Origin: Streptomyces nigrescens
Lineage (GTDB): Bacteria > Actinomycetota > Actinomycetes > Streptomycetales > Streptomycetaceae
Length of the DNA: 64,000 nt
Assembly (NCBI GenBank): GCA_024349765.1
Contig: AP026073.1
Span: 2,294,001 to 2,358,000 of the forward strand
Reading direction: 5' to 3'
How positions within the stretch are numbered: position 1 is the stretch's first letter; the number at the start of each line of letters is the position of its first letter. The notes under the pieces are model-generated. The model was given only the letters and a program-made list of their open reading frames with translations, ran no database searches and was not told the DNA's origin. Made by a program: the position numbers and the translations under genes. Shown here piece after piece: positions 44,799 through 56,157 of the stretch.

Positions 44799-45125
44799 GT
44801 GGCTCTTCCGCCCCTTACCCCTGAACAGCGCGCAGCCGCGCTCGAGAAGGCCGCCGCGGCTCGCCGGGAGCGCGCCGAGGTCAAGAATCGGCTCAAGCAC
44901 TCCGGTGCTTCTCTCCACGAGGTCATCCAGCAGGGCCAGAAGAACGACGTCATCGGCAAGATGAAGGTCTCCGCTCTCCTGGAGTCCCTGCCCGGCGTCG
45001 GCAAGGTCCGCGCCAAGCAGCTCATGGAGCGGCTCGGGATCTCCGAGAGCCGCCGCGTCCGGGGCCTTGGCTCCAACCAGATCGCGGCACTGGAGCGCGA
45101 ATTCGGCGGCAGCGCTTCCGGCTGA
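44799..45125 (+). CDS. sihF: Integration host factor, actinobacterial type (sIHF)
   Basis: 108 aa nucleoid-associated protein. The basic N-terminal helix ([19 protein letters not shown]) and the helix-two-turns-helix DNA-binding part [22 protein letters not shown] are diagnostic; it is unrelated to HU-type IHF. In Streptomyces it affects DNA topology, development and antibiotics; in mycobacteria (mIHF) it is essential. GTG at 44799 with GAGGTGA upstream. It lies just before gmk, its usual place. Confidence 0.95.
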   Translation: MALPPLTPEQRAAALEKAAAARRERAEVKNRLKHSGASLHEVIQQGQKNDVIGKMKVSALLESLPGVGKVRAKQLMERLGISESRRVRGLGSNQIAALEREFGGSASG

Positions 45126-45163
45126 ATTTTCCGGCATCGCCGGGAAGCTGGAATAATCGCTGC

Positions 45164-45787
45164 ATGAGTTCTGCAGTCTCCCGGGGGACGACCCCCGCCG
45201 GCCCCCCGGCCAGACAACCGCGACTGACCGTGCTCTCCGGCCCCTCGGGGGTCGGCAAGAGCACGGTCGTCGCGCATATGCGCAAGGTCCACCCCGAGGT
45301 ATGGCTCTCGGTCTCGGCCACCACCCGCACCCCGCGACCCGGGGAGCAGCACGGCGTCCAGTACTTCTTCGTCGACGACGAGGAGTTCGACAAGCTGATC
45401 GCCAACGGTGAGCTGCTCGAATGGGCCGAGTTCGCCGGCAACCGCTACGGCACTCCGCGCAAGGCGGTCCTGGACCGCCTGGAGGCCGGCGAACCGGTCC
45501 TGCTGGAGATCGACCTGCAGGGCGCCCGCCAGGTCCGGGAGTCCATGCCCGAGGCCCAGCTGGTCTTCCTCGCCCCGCCGAGCTGGGAGGAGCTGGTCCG
45601 CCGGCTCACCGGCCGGGGCACGGAGGCGCCCGAGGTCATCGAGCGCCGCCTGGAGGCGGCCCGGGTCGAGCTGGCCGCGGAGAAGGAGTTCGACGTGACG
45701 TGCGTCAACACCTCCGTCGAGGACGTGAGCCGTGAGCTGCTAGCCTTGATGCTGCATCGATCCGGGGACAAGAGCACCAGCGGCTGA
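45164..45787 (+). CDS. gmk: Guanylate kinase
   Basis: Phosphorylates GMP to GDP. 207 aa. Walker A is [10 protein letters not shown] (25-34); [21 protein letters not shown] holds the GMP-binding Arg/Tyr residues, and [13 protein letters not shown] and [14 protein letters not shown] follow. The N-terminus carries about 18 extra residues rich in Pro/Ala. It lies between sIHF and rpoZ as in other actinobacteria. Confidence 0.96.
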   Translation: MSSAVSRGTTPAGPPARQPRLTVLSGPSGVGKSTVVAHMRKVHPEVWLSVSATTRTPRPGEQHGVQYFFVDDEEFDKLIANGELLEWAEFAGNRYGTPRKAVLDRLEAGEPVLLEIDLQGARQVRESMPEAQLVFLAPPSWEELVRRLTGRGTEAPEVIERRLEAARVELAAEKEFDVTCVNTSVEDVSRELLALMLHRSGDKSTSG

Positions 45788-45890
45788 CCCCGCGGAGCCG
45801 CTCCGGCTCCGGACGCACAGACTTTGCGCCGGCCCGTACGACGGCCGGGTGCATGCCACCCAGGCTTCATCCCCTTTCGGAAGGTAGAGA

Positions 45891-46163
45891 GTGTCCTCTT
45901 CCATCACCGCTCCCGAGGGCATCATCAACCCGCCCATTGATGAGCTTCTCGAGGCCACCGACTCGAAGTACAGCCTCGTGATCTACGCCGCCAAGCGCGC
46001 GCGCCAGATCAACGCGTACTACTCCCAGCTCGGCGAGGGCCTGCTGGAGTACGTCGGCCCGCTCGTGGACACCCACGTCCACGAGAAGCCCCTGTCGATC
46101 GCGCTGCGCGAGATCAACGCGGGTCTGCTGACCTCCGAGTCCATCGAGGGCCCGGCCCAGTAA
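45891..46163 (+). CDS. rpoZ: RNA polymerase omega subunit
   Basis: 90 aa. It helps assemble the beta' subunit. [34 protein letters not shown] is the omega core, given here by its ends, and [14 protein letters not shown] the C-terminal part. GTG at 45891 with GGAAGG upstream. A terminator follows 19 bases after the stop. Confidence 0.97.
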   Translation: MSSSITAPEGIINPPIDELLEATDSKYSLVIYAAKRARQINAYYSQLGEGLLEYVGPLVDTHVHEKPLSIALREINAGLLTSESIEGPAQ

Positions 46164-46182
46164 GCAGCGTCAGTTCATCCAG

Positions 46183-46207
46183 GGCCCGGCGGCACGTCCG
46201 CCGGGCC
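46183..46207 (+). terminator. Terminator after rpoZ
   Basis: GGCCCGGCGG and CCGCCGGGCC form a perfect 10 base-pair stem around CACGT, followed by TTT. Confidence 0.75.
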
Positions 46208-46233
46208 TTTGGTGTGTCATAGGGGCATACAGA

Positions 46234-46249
46234 CGCTACGGACGTAGCG
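46234..46249. repeat. Inverted repeat upstream of coaBC
   Basis: CGCTACG-GA-CGTAGCG is a perfect 7-base inverted repeat with a 2-base centre, 30 bases before the coaBC start. It could be an operator or a leader hairpin. Confidence 0.4.
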
Positions 46250-46279
46250 CGGACCGGGAGCTCGGGGAGCGGCGAAGCG

Positions 46280-47518
46280 ATGGACAAGCGGGAGCGGGAG
46301 CGGCCCAGGGTGGTCCTGGGGGTCAGCGGCGGGATCGCCGCGTACAAGGCGTGCGAGCTGCTGCGCCGGCTGACCGAGTCCGGGCACGACGTCCGGGTGG
46401 TGCCGACCGCCTCGGCGCTGCACTTCGTCGGCGAGGCCACCTGGTCCGCGCTGTCCGGCCACCCGGCCACCACCGAGGTCTGGGAGTCCGTCCACGAGGT
46501 CCCGCACGTCCGCATCGGCCAGGCCGCGGACCTCGTCGTGGTCGCCCCGGCCACCGCCGACATGCTGGCCAAGGCCGCCCACGGCCTCGCCGACGACCTG
46601 CTGACCAACACGCTGCTGACCGCCCGCTGTCCGGTGATCTTCGCCCCCGCGATGCACACCGAGATGTGGGAGAACCCGGCCACCCAGGAGAACGTCGCCA
46701 CGCTGCGCCGCCGCGGTGCGATCGTCGTCGAGCCCGCGGTCGGCCGGCTGACCGGCGTCGACACCGGCAAGGGCCGCTTCCCCGACCCGGTGGAGATCTT
46801 CGCCCTCTGCCGGCGGGTACTGGCCCGCGGGGCCCAGGGGGCCGCCGTGGCGGACCTCACCGGGCGCCACGTCGTGGTCAGCGCCGGCGGCACCCGCGAG
46901 CCCCTGGACCCCGTCCGCTATCTGGGCAACCGTTCCTCCGGGAAGCAGGGCTACGCGCTCGCGGCCACGGCGGCGGCGCGCGGCGCCCGGGTCACCCTCG
47001 TCGCCGGCAACGCCGAGCTGCCCGACCCCGTGGGCGTGGACGTGGTCCCGGTCGGCACCGCCCGGCAGATGCGGGAGGCCGTGCTGAAGGCCGCCGCGGA
47101 CGCCGACGCCGTGGTCATGGCGGCCGCGGTCGCCGACTTCCGGCCCGCCGTCTACACCACCGCCAAGATCAAGAAGGTGGAGGACCAGGAGCCGGAGCCG
47201 ATCGTGCTGGTCCGGAATCCGGACATCCTCGCCGAGCTGTCCGCCGACCGCGCCCGGCCCGGCCAGGTGGTGGTGGGATTCGCCGCGGAGACCGACGACG
47301 TGCTCGCCAACGGGCGCGCCAAGCTCGCCCGCAAGGGCTGTGACCTGCTCGTCGTCAACGAGGTCGGCGAGCACAAGACGTTCGGCTCGGCCGAGAACGA
47401 GGCGGTGATCCTGGCGGCCGACGGCACCGAGACCCCGGTCCCGTACGGCCCGAAGGAAGCCCTCGCGGACACGGTGTGGGACCTGGTCGCCCCCCGGCTG
47501 GCCGAGAATCGCCGCTGA
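46280..47518 (+). CDS. coaBC: Bifunctional phosphopantothenoylcysteine decarboxylase / phosphopantothenate-cysteine ligase
   Basis: 412 aa, coenzyme A biosynthesis. The CoaC half (flavoprotein, 1-190) has VVLGVSGGIAAYKACELLRRL, APATADMLAKAAHGLADDLL and APAMHTEMWENPATQ. The CoaB half has VVVSAGGTREPLDPVRYLGNRSSGKQG (in parts), AAAVADFRP and GFAAETDD. The usual order rpoZ-coaBC-metK is kept. ATG at 46280 preceded by GGGAGCGG. Confidence 0.96.
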   Translation: MDKRERERPRVVLGVSGGIAAYKACELLRRLTESGHDVRVVPTASALHFVGEATWSALSGHPATTEVWESVHEVPHVRIGQAADLVVVAPATADMLAKAAHGLADDLLTNTLLTARCPVIFAPAMHTEMWENPATQENVATLRRRGAIVVEPAVGRLTGVDTGKGRFPDPVEIFALCRRVLARGAQGAAVADLTGRHVVVSAGGTREPLDPVRYLGNRSSGKQGYALAATAAARGARVTLVAGNAELPDPVGVDVVPVGTARQMREAVLKAAADADAVVMAAAVADFRPAVYTTAKIKKVEDQEPEPIVLVRNPDILAELSADRARPGQVVVGFAAETDDVLANGRAKLARKGCDLLVVNEVGEHKTFGSAENEAVILAADGTETPVPYGPKEALADTVWDLVAPRLAENRR

Positions 47519-47702
47519 ATCCGCGCACCCTCTCCTCTTTCACCCCATCGGCCCCACAAAATCGGGCGTGTTCCCTTGACCATGTCGCCCCCGCGCGGTG
47601 ATCGTCCTACCGTGAGGTGTGGTGTCCCAGGTCACGAGGGGTCCAGAAATCGAGACCGCGTGCCCGAACGCCACATACGACCGATAAACTGGCGAGTGGA
47701 TC

Positions 47703-47725
47703 GGGCCGAGCGCAGCTCTCGGCCC
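47703..47725 (+). promoter_or_regulatory. Leader hairpin upstream of metK
   Basis: GGGCCGAG (47703-47710) pairs with CTCGGCCC (47718-47725), followed by TTCC, 46 bases before the metK start. It may attenuate metK or be a terminator for an upstream message. A candidate promoter TTGACC-18-GATCGT lies at 47576-47605, and a lone -10-like TAAACT at 47685-47690. The rest of 47519-47771 shows nothing else. Confidence 0.4.
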
Positions 47726-47771
47726 TTCCGCCAATGATCAGCCAGCAGCCGCTGCAACCCCAGGGAGCGAT

Positions 47772-48980
<1,209 letters not shown>

Positions 48981-49000
48981 GCAGCTTCACCGTCCCGGCC

Positions 49001-49033
49001 CCGGCCCCGTACCGCCCCGCGGTACGGGGCCGG
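49001..49033 (+). terminator. Terminator after metK
   Basis: CCGGCCCCGTACCGC and GCGGTACGGGGCCGG form a perfect 15 base-pair stem around CCC. Confidence 0.85.
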
Positions 49034-49107
49034 CGGCGTTCCCGGCCCGGCGGCGGCCGCGCCCGGGCCCGGGCCCGCTGTCGGTGCGGTCTGCTAAGAC
49101 TGGTGCT

Positions 49108-51249
49108 GTGAGCAGTGAGAACGGGCGGGATCCGGGGGAGCGGGGCGAGCAGCTGGCCCTCATCAGGGAGACCGTCCGGGAGACCAGGGCGGAGCGCGCC
49201 AAGCCGCGGACGTGGCGGGGCGCGCAGCTCGCCGATGCCCTGCCGGTGGCCCGGGTCCTGGTCGACAAGGGCCCGGTCCATCTCGACAAGCTGTGGGACT
49301 ACGCCGTCCCCGCCGCCATGGACGCCGACGCCCGCCCCGGCGTCCGGGTCCGGGTGCGGTTCGGCGCGGGGACCGGCCGGGTGCGCGAGGGCCGGCGCGA
49401 GGGCGGCGGACTGCTCGACGGCTATCTCGTCGAGCGGATCGCGGAGTCCGACTACCGCGGCCCGCTGGCCGCGCTCGCCCAGGTCGTCTCGCCCGAGCCG
49501 GTGCTCAGCCCGGAGCTGCTGGCGCTCTGCCGGGCGGTGGCCGACCGGTACGCCGGTTCGCTCGCCGACGTCCTCCAGCTGGCCGTTCCACCGCGCCACG
49601 CCAAGGCGGAGGCGGAGTGCTTCCCCGAGCCGCCGCCCCCGCCCGCGCCGCCCGCCCCGGGCAGTTGGGCGCGCTATCCGGACGGCCCGGCGTTCCTGGA
49701 CGCCCTCGCGCGCGGTGGCGCGCCGCGGGCCGTGTGGAGCGCGCTCCCCGGGCCGCGGTGGCCCGGGGAGCTGGCCGCGGTGGTGGCGGCGACCCTGGCG
49801 TCCGGCCGTGGCGCCCTGGTCGTGATGCCCGACGGACGGTCGGCGGCGCGGGTGGACGCGGCGCTGACCGAGCTCGTGGGGCAGGGGCTGCACACGCTCC
49901 TGGTGGCCGATTCCGGCCCCGAGGAGCGGTACCGCCGCTGGCTGGCCATACGCCGCGGCGCGGTCCGGGCCGTCATCGGCACCCGTGCCGCGATGTACGC
50001 CCCGGTCGCCGACCTCGGCCTCGTCGCCATCTGGGACGACGGCAACTCCAGCCACAGCGACACCAACGCCCCGCATCCGCACGCCCGGGACGTCCTCCTG
50101 CTCCGCGCGGTGCACGAGAAGGCCGCCTGCCTGGTCGGCGACCTGGGCCGCACGGTCGAGGCCACCCAGCTCGTCGAGAACGGCTGGGCCCGGCCGCTGG
50201 AGGCCGGCCGCGAACAGCTCCGCACGGCCGCCCCGTTGATCCGTACCGTCGACGACGTGCAGGCCGCGCGCGACGAAGCGGCACGGGTGGCCCGGCTGCC
50301 GACGCTCGCCTGGCAGACGGCCCGCGCCGGGCTGGCCCGCGGCCCGGTGCTGGTGCAGGTGCCCCGGAGGGGCTACGTCCCCCGGCTGGCCTGCGAGCGC
50401 TGCCGGGAGCCGGCCCGCTGCCGGCACTGCGCCGGACCACTGGAGGCGCGGAGCAACGACACCGCGCTGTGCTGCGGTTGGTGCGGCCGGGAGACCCCGG
50501 ACTGGCACTGCGCCGAGTGCGGTGGCACCCGGCTGCGGGCGCAGATCGTCGGCGCCCGCCGTACGGCCGAGGAGCTGGGCCGGGCCTTCCCGGAGGTGCC
50601 GGTGCGCACCTCCGGCCGGGACCACGTCCTGGATTCGGTCCCGGACCGCCCCGCCCTCGTCGTCTCCACCCCCGGTGCCGAGCCGGTCGCCGAGGGCGCC
50701 GGGTACGCGGCGGCGCTGCTGCTCGACGGCTGGGCGCTGCTGGGGCGGGCGGACCTGCGGGCCGGGGAGGAGGCGCTGCGCCGCTGGCTGGGCGCCGCGG
50801 CGCTGGTGCGCGGCCAGGCGGAGGGCGGCACGGTCGCGGTGATCGCGGAGCCGACGCTGCGGCCGGTGCAGGCGCTGGTGCGCTGGGACCCGGCCGGGCA
50901 CGCGCTGCGCGAGCTGGCCGAGCGGGCCGAGCTGGGGTTCCCGCCGGTGTCCCGGATGGCGTCGGTGACCGGCCGGCCCGAGGACGTCGCCGAGCTGCTG
51001 CGGGCGGCCGAACTCCCTTCGGGCGCCGAGGTGTTGGGGCCGGTGCCGCTGCCGGTGCCGGACCCCGGGCGGCCGCGTCGGCCGGGCGATCCGCAGCCCG
51101 GCGAGCAGTGGGAGCGGGCGCTGGTCCGGGTCCGGCCGGGCCAGGGCGCGGCGCTCGCCGCGGCGCTCAAGGCGGCGCGGGCGGCCAGGCTGGTCAAGCG
51201 GGAGGGGGCGGCGGTGCGGGTCCGGATCGATCCGCCGGACCTGGGGTGA
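49108..51249 (+). CDS. priA: Primosomal protein N' (PriA-like), helicase motifs lost
   Basis: 713 aa. The N-terminal 3'-end-binding domain (VARVLVDKGPVHLDKLWDYAVP in parts) and eight zinc-binding cysteines (C429, C432, C438, C441, C455/456, C459, C468, C471) are kept. The helicase Walker A is replaced by LPGPRWPGEL (213-222) and DEExH by WDDGN (309-313), so it cannot be an ATP-driven helicase. Actinobacterial PriA proteins share this. A scaffold role in replication restart is likely. GTG at 49108 lacks a clear Shine-Dalgarno. Confidence 0.9.
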   Translation: MSSENGRDPGERGEQLALIRETVRETRAERAKPRTWRGAQLADALPVARVLVDKGPVHLDKLWDYAVPAAMDADARPGVRVRVRFGAGTGRVREGRREGGGLLDGYLVERIAESDYRGPLAALAQVVSPEPVLSPELLALCRAVADRYAGSLADVLQLAVPPRHAKAEAECFPEPPPPPAPPAPGSWARYPDGPAFLDALARGGAPRAVWSALPGPRWPGELAAVVAATLASGRGALVVMPDGRSAARVDAALTELVGQGLHTLLVADSGPEERYRRWLAIRRGAVRAVIGTRAAMYAPVADLGLVAIWDDGNSSHSDTNAPHPHARDVLLLRAVHEKAACLVGDLGRTVEATQLVENGWARPLEAGREQLRTAAPLIRTVDDVQAARDEAARVARLPTLAWQTARAGLARGPVLVQVPRRGYVPRLACERCREPARCRHCAGPLEARSNDTALCCGWCGRETPDWHCAECGGTRLRAQIVGARRTAEELGRAFPEVPVRTSGRDHVLDSVPDRPALVVSTPGAEPVAEGAGYAAALLLDGWALLGRADLRAGEEALRRWLGAAALVRGQAEGGTVAVIAEPTLRPVQALVRWDPAGHALRELAERAELGFPPVSRMASVTGRPEDVAELLRAAELPSGAEVLGPVPLPVPDPGRPRRPGDPQPGEQWERALVRVRPGQGAALAAALKAARAARLVKREGAAVRVRIDPPDLG

Positions 51250-51407
51250 TCGCGCGCGGGGCGCCGTAGTTGAGGGGCCCGTGCCTGCGCTGCGGGGTGC
51301 CGGGGCCCGCGGTACGGAGGCGGGCAGGACGCCGCCCCGGAACCGAGGTCGGCGGGCGGTCCCGGGGCGCTGGCGAGGATGCCGGGCGGCCGGCGTGGGG
51401 GAGGGTT

Positions 51408-52070
<663 letters not shown>

Positions 52071-52208
52071 TCACGGTATGGGGGCGTACGAGCTTCCGTG
52101 CGAGGCGCGGGAAATGTCGTACGCCCCCTGAAGCGGCGCTCCCGGGCCGGGGCAAGGCCCCTAGACTGGTGCGTCGTTCCGCTGCGTGTGAGAGGTAGTC
52201 CGCCACCC

Positions 52209-53147
52209 ATGAGGCTTGTCTTCGCCGGCACCCCCGAGGTCGCCGTCCCCTCCCTCGATGCCCTGATCGCCTCCGACCGGCACGAGGTCGTGGCCGTCGT
52301 GACCAGGCCCGACGCGCCCGCGGGACGCGGCCGGAAGCTGGTCGCCAGCCCGGTCGCGGAGCGTGCGGAGGAGGCCGGCATCGAGGTGCTCAAGCCCGCC
52401 CGCCCGCGGGACGAGGACTTCCTGGCCCGGCTGCGGGAGATCGCCCCGGACTGCTGCCCGGTGGTCGCCTACGGTGCCCTGCTGCCCAAGGTGGCGCTCG
52501 ACGTTCCCGCCAGGGGGTGGGTGAATCTGCACTTCTCGCTGCTGCCGGCCTGGCGCGGCGCGGCACCGGTGCAGCACGCGGTGCTGGCCGGTGACGAGGT
52601 CACCGGCGCCTCGACCTTCCAGATCGAGGAGGGGCTCGACTCCGGCCCCGTCTACGGGGTGTTGACCGAGGAGGTCCGGCCGACCGACACCAGCGGCGAT
52701 CTGCTCACCCGGCTCGCGTTCGCCGGCTCCGGTCTGCTCGTCGCGACCATGGACGGCATCGAGGACGGCAGCCTGACGCCGGTGCCGCAGCCCGCCGAGG
52801 GCGTCTCCCTCGCGCCGAAGATCGAGGTCGAGGACGCCAAGGTGGACTGGGCGGCGCCGGCCCTGCGGGTCGACCGGGTGATCCGCGGCTGTGCGCCGGC
52901 GCCCGGCGCCTGGACGGTCTTCCGCGGCGAGCGCCTGAAGCTGATGTCCGCCACCTCCGCCGCGGGCCACGCCGAACTCTCCCTCGCACCCGGCGCGCTC
53001 GCCGTCACCAAGAAGGCGGTGTACGTCGGCACCGGCAGCCACCCGGTCGAACTGGTCTGGGTGCAGCCGCAGGGCAAGAAGCCGATGCGGGCCGCGGACT
53101 GGGCGCGCGGCGTACGCATCGAGGCGGGCGAACGGCTCGGCGGCTGA
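52209..53147 (+). CDS. fmt: Methionyl-tRNA formyltransferase
   Basis: Formylates initiator Met-tRNA. 312 aa. [19 protein letters not shown] opens the Rossmann domain; [18 protein letters not shown] carries the catalytic Asn-His region; the C-terminal OB-type domain starts about 205. ATG at 52209 with GAGAGG further upstream. A -10-like TAGACT is at 52162-52167. It is closed by a perfect hairpin. Confidence 0.96.
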   Translation: MRLVFAGTPEVAVPSLDALIASDRHEVVAVVTRPDAPAGRGRKLVASPVAERAEEAGIEVLKPARPRDEDFLARLREIAPDCCPVVAYGALLPKVALDVPARGWVNLHFSLLPAWRGAAPVQHAVLAGDEVTGASTFQIEEGLDSGPVYGVLTEEVRPTDTSGDLLTRLAFAGSGLLVATMDGIEDGSLTPVPQPAEGVSLAPKIEVEDAKVDWAAPALRVDRVIRGCAPAPGAWTVFRGERLKLMSATSAAGHAELSLAPGALAVTKKAVYVGTGSHPVELVWVQPQGKKPMRAADWARGVRIEAGERLGG

Positions 53148-53150
53148 CGC

Positions 53151-53176
53151 CCACGGGGCCCGGCGTGGCCCCGTGG
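53151..53176 (+). terminator. Terminator after fmt
   Basis: CCACGGGGCC and GGCCCCGTGG form a perfect 10 base-pair stem around CGGCGT, three bases after the fmt stop. Confidence 0.7.
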
Positions 53177-53288
53177 ATCCCAGTGGGTGGAATTCCCGGG
53201 CCGGTCGTCCGGGGCGGTTTGTATCCTCGGCGGCGCCACCTGAACGACGCGCCGCCCCCGCGGTGCGGCCCCTGGGAAAGGAAGCACC

Positions 53289-54557
53289 ATGACCACCGAG
53301 CTGAGCCCCGACGCGCCGGCCGGTCTCGTCGAGCGGGCCCGCCAGGACTACCAGGAACTCGCCGGACGGGGGCTCTCGCTCAACCTCACCCGCGGCAAGC
53401 CGGCCCCGGAACAGCTCGACCTCGCCACGGACCTGCTGAGCCTGCCCGGCGGACGGCACACCTCCGCCGACGGCACGGACGTGCGCAACTACGGCGGGCT
53501 GCAGGGCCTGCCCGAGCTCCGGGAGATATTCGCCGGGCTGCTCCAGGTCCCGGCCGGGCAGCTGCTCGCGGCCGGCAACTCCAGCCTGGAGCTGATGCAC
53601 GACTGTCTGGTGCACGCCCTGCTGGGCGTGCTGCCGGGCGCCGCGTCGCGCTGGGCGGACCAGGAGCGGATCGCGTTCCTGTGTCCGGTGCCCGGCTACG
53701 ACCGGCACTTCGCGCTCTGCGAGCGGTTCGGGATCGAGATGATCCCGGTGCCGATGACCGACGAGGGCCCGGACATGGAGACCGTGGAGCGGCTGGTCGC
53801 CGAGGACTCCGCGATCAAGGGCATCTGGTGCGTACCGAAGTACAGCAACCCGACCGGCGTCAGCTACAGCGACGCGACCGTGGCGCGGCTCGCCGCCATG
53901 CCCACCGCCGCCCCCGACTTCCGGATCTTCTGGGACAACGCGTACGCCGCCCACCACCTCACCGACGAGCCGGTCGAGATCGCCGACCTGCTCGTCGCCT
54001 GCGCCGAGGCCGGCCACCCGGACCGGGCGTTCATCTTCGGTTCCACTTCGAAGATCACCGCGGCCGGCGCCGGTGTCGCCTTCTTCGGCTCCTCGCCCGC
54101 GAACGTGACGTGGCTGCTCGGCCACAACGCCAAGCGGTCGATAGGCCCCGACAAGGTCAACCAGCTGCGGCACGTGATGTTCCTGCGCGACGCCGACGGG
54201 GTGCGCGCCCACATGGAGCGCCAGCGCGCCCTGCTCCGGCCCAAGTTCGAGGCGGTGGGCCGGATCCTGCAGAAGGAGCTCGGCGGCACCGGGCTCGCGA
54301 CCTGGACCACGCCCCGGGGCGGGTACTTCGTGACCCTGGAGGTGCCGGACGGCTGCGCCAAGGAGGTCGTCCGCAAGGCCGCCGAGGCGGGCATCGTGCT
54401 CACCCCGGCCGGCGCCACCCACCCGTACGGCGACGACCCGCGCGACGCGGTCATCCGGATCGCGCCCAGCTACCCCGGCCTCGCGGAGCTGGAGCAGGCG
54501 ATCGAGGGGCTCGCCGTCTGCGTCCGGCTCGTGGGCTACGAGCGGCGGGCCGCGTAG
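53289..54557 (+). CDS. Class Ic aspartate aminotransferase
   Basis: 422 aa fold-type I PLP enzyme. The PLP Lys is in FGSTSKITAAGAG; WCVPKYSNPTGVSYSD and FWDNAYAAHHL hold the PLP-binding Asn and Asp/Tyr. The N-terminal LNLTRGKPAPEQLDLATDLL and the overall length match the actinobacterial type Ic aspartate aminotransferases. ATG at 53289 with GGAAAGGA 7 bases upstream. A -10-like TATCCT lies at 53222-53227. It interrupts the otherwise typical fmt-rsmB pair and is flanked by hairpins on both sides, so it is a separate unit. Substrate is inferred from the family. Confidence 0.85.
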   Translation: MTTELSPDAPAGLVERARQDYQELAGRGLSLNLTRGKPAPEQLDLATDLLSLPGGRHTSADGTDVRNYGGLQGLPELREIFAGLLQVPAGQLLAAGNSSLELMHDCLVHALLGVLPGAASRWADQERIAFLCPVPGYDRHFALCERFGIEMIPVPMTDEGPDMETVERLVAEDSAIKGIWCVPKYSNPTGVSYSDATVARLAAMPTAAPDFRIFWDNAYAAHHLTDEPVEIADLLVACAEAGHPDRAFIFGSTSKITAAGAGVAFFGSSPANVTWLLGHNAKRSIGPDKVNQLRHVMFLRDADGVRAHMERQRALLRPKFEAVGRILQKELGGTGLATWTTPRGGYFVTLEVPDGCAKEVVRKAAEAGIVLTPAGATHPYGDDPRDAVIRIAPSYPGLAELEQAIEGLAVCVRLVGYERRAA

Positions 54558-54581
54558 CGAAGGCGTACCGCCGGGGTCCCG

Positions 54582-54612
54582 GGGCCGCGCAGGGAGGCGT
54601 GCTGCGCGGCCC
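54582..54612 (+). terminator. Terminator after the aminotransferase
   Basis: GGGCCGCGCAG and CTGCGCGGCCC form a perfect 11 base-pair stem around a 9-base loop. The loop and right arm are partly duplicated just downstream (54621-54650). Confidence 0.7.
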
Positions 54613-54720
54613 GGGCCCGGGCAGGGAGGCGTTCTGCGGCAGCCCCGGGCCCGCGTAGGCTGGGACGGATCCCTCATCCGGGACCCCCAGACCGCATGTC
54701 GTATCCGGAGCACCTTTTCT

Positions 54721-56157
54721 GTGAGCCAGCCCCAGCCCCGCCGCCGTCCCGGCAAGCCGCACCGCCGTCCGAAGAAGGACCCGGTCAGGATCCTCGCGTT
54801 CGAGGCGCTGCGGGCCGTCGACGAGCGGGACGCCTACGCGAACCTCGTCCTGCCGCCGCTGCTGCGCAAGGCGCGCGAGGGCGGGGACTTCGACGCCCGG
54901 GACGCGGCGCTGGCGACCGAGCTGGTCTACGGCTCGCTGCGGCGGCAGGGCACGTACGACGCGATCATCGCCCAATGCGTGGACCGGCCGTTGCGCGAGG
55001 TCGACCCGCCGGTCCTGGACGTGCTCACGCTCGGTGCCCACCAGCTGCTCGGCACCCGCATCCCCACGCACGCCGCGGTCAGCGCGAGCGTCGAGCTGGC
55101 ACGGGTGGTGCTGGGTGACGGGCGCGCCAAGTTCGTCAACGCGGTGCTGCGCAAGGTCGCGGCGGACGACCTGGACGGCTGGCTGGCGCGGATCGCCCCG
55201 GACTACGACGAGGACCCCGAGGACCACCTCGGCCTGGTGCACGCGCACCCCCGCTGGATCGTCTCGGCGCTGTGGGACGCCCTCGGCGGCGGCCGCGCCG
55301 GCATCGAGGACCTGCTGGAGGCGGACAACGAGCGCCCCGAGGTGACGCTGGTGGCGCGACCCGGCCGGGCCACCGCCGAGGAGCTGCTGGCCGCGGCCGG
55401 CGAGCGGGGCGCGCTGCCGGGCCGCTGGTCGCCGTACGCGGTCCGGCTCGCCGAGGGCGGTGAGCCCGGCGCGCTGGACGCGGTGCGCGAGAACCGCGCC
55501 GGCGTGCAGGACGAGGGCAGCCAGCTGGTCGCCCTGGCCCTGGCGAACGCGCCCGTCGAGGGCACCGACCGGGCCTGGCTGGACGGCTGCGCCGGCCCCG
55601 GCGGCAAGGCCGCGCTGCTGGCCGCGCTGGCAGCCGAGCGCGGCGCCGCCCTGCTGGCGTCGGAGAAGCAGCCGCACCGCGCCCGCCTGGTCGCCCGGGC
55701 CCTGGCCGGCAACCCCGGCCCGTACGCGGTCGTCACCGCCGACGGCACCCGCCCCGCCTGGCGCCCCGGCAGCTTCGACCGGGTCCTGATGGACGTCCCG
55801 TGCACCGGCCTGGGCGCGCTCCGCCGGCGCCCGGAGGCCCGCTGGCGCCGTAGCCCCGAGGACCTCGACGGCTTCGCCCCGCTCCAGCGCGAGTTGCTGC
55901 GCCAGGCGCTCGCCGCGGTGCGCGTCGGCGGCGTGGTCGGCTATGCGACCTGCTCGCCGCACCCGGCCGAGACCCGGGCCGTGGTGGACGACGTCATCAA
56001 GGGCCGCGGCGGCCCGGCCGTGGCGGTCGAATGGGTCGACGCCCGCCCGCTGATGCCCGGCGTCCCCGCCCTCGGCGACGGCCCGGACGTCCAGCTCTGG
56101 CCCCACCTGCACGGCACCGACGCGATGTACCTGGCCCTGCTGCGCCGCACCGGCTGA
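54721..56157 (+). CDS. rsmB: 16S rRNA m5C967 methyltransferase RsmB
   Basis: 478 aa. A basic N-terminus, then a NusB-like RNA-binding domain (about 20-150, ELVYGSLRRQGTYDAII), then the SAM methyltransferase. SAM motif I is WLDGCAGPGGKAALLAAL; the two cysteines are in MDVPCTGLGALRR and GYATCSPHPAE. It is called Fmu/Sun in older literature. GTG at 54721. A -10-like TAGGCT is at 54656-54661. Confidence 0.94.
   Translation: MSQPQPRRRPGKPHRRPKKDPVRILAFEALRAVDERDAYANLVLPPLLRKAREGGDFDARDAALATELVYGSLRRQGTYDAIIAQCVDRPLREVDPPVLDVLTLGAHQLLGTRIPTHAAVSASVELARVVLGDGRAKFVNAVLRKVAADDLDGWLARIAPDYDEDPEDHLGLVHAHPRWIVSALWDALGGGRAGIEDLLEADNERPEVTLVARPGRATAEELLAAAGERGALPGRWSPYAVRLAEGGEPGALDAVRENRAGVQDEGSQLVALALANAPVEGTDRAWLDGCAGPGGKAALLAALAAERGAALLASEKQPHRARLVARALAGNPGPYAVVTADGTRPAWRPGSFDRVLMDVPCTGLGALRRRPEARWRRSPEDLDGFAPLQRELLRQALAAVRVGGVVGYATCSPHPAETRAVVDDVIKGRGGPAVAVEWVDARPLMPGVPALGDGPDVQLWPHLHGTDAMYLALLRRTG

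Noticed and set aside
47519-47771. Possible SAM riboswitch upstream of metK
   Set aside because: A GGTCACGAG stretch recalls the SAM-I/IV core, but the conserved GGCAACC and pairing partners are absent, so I call only a leader hairpin.
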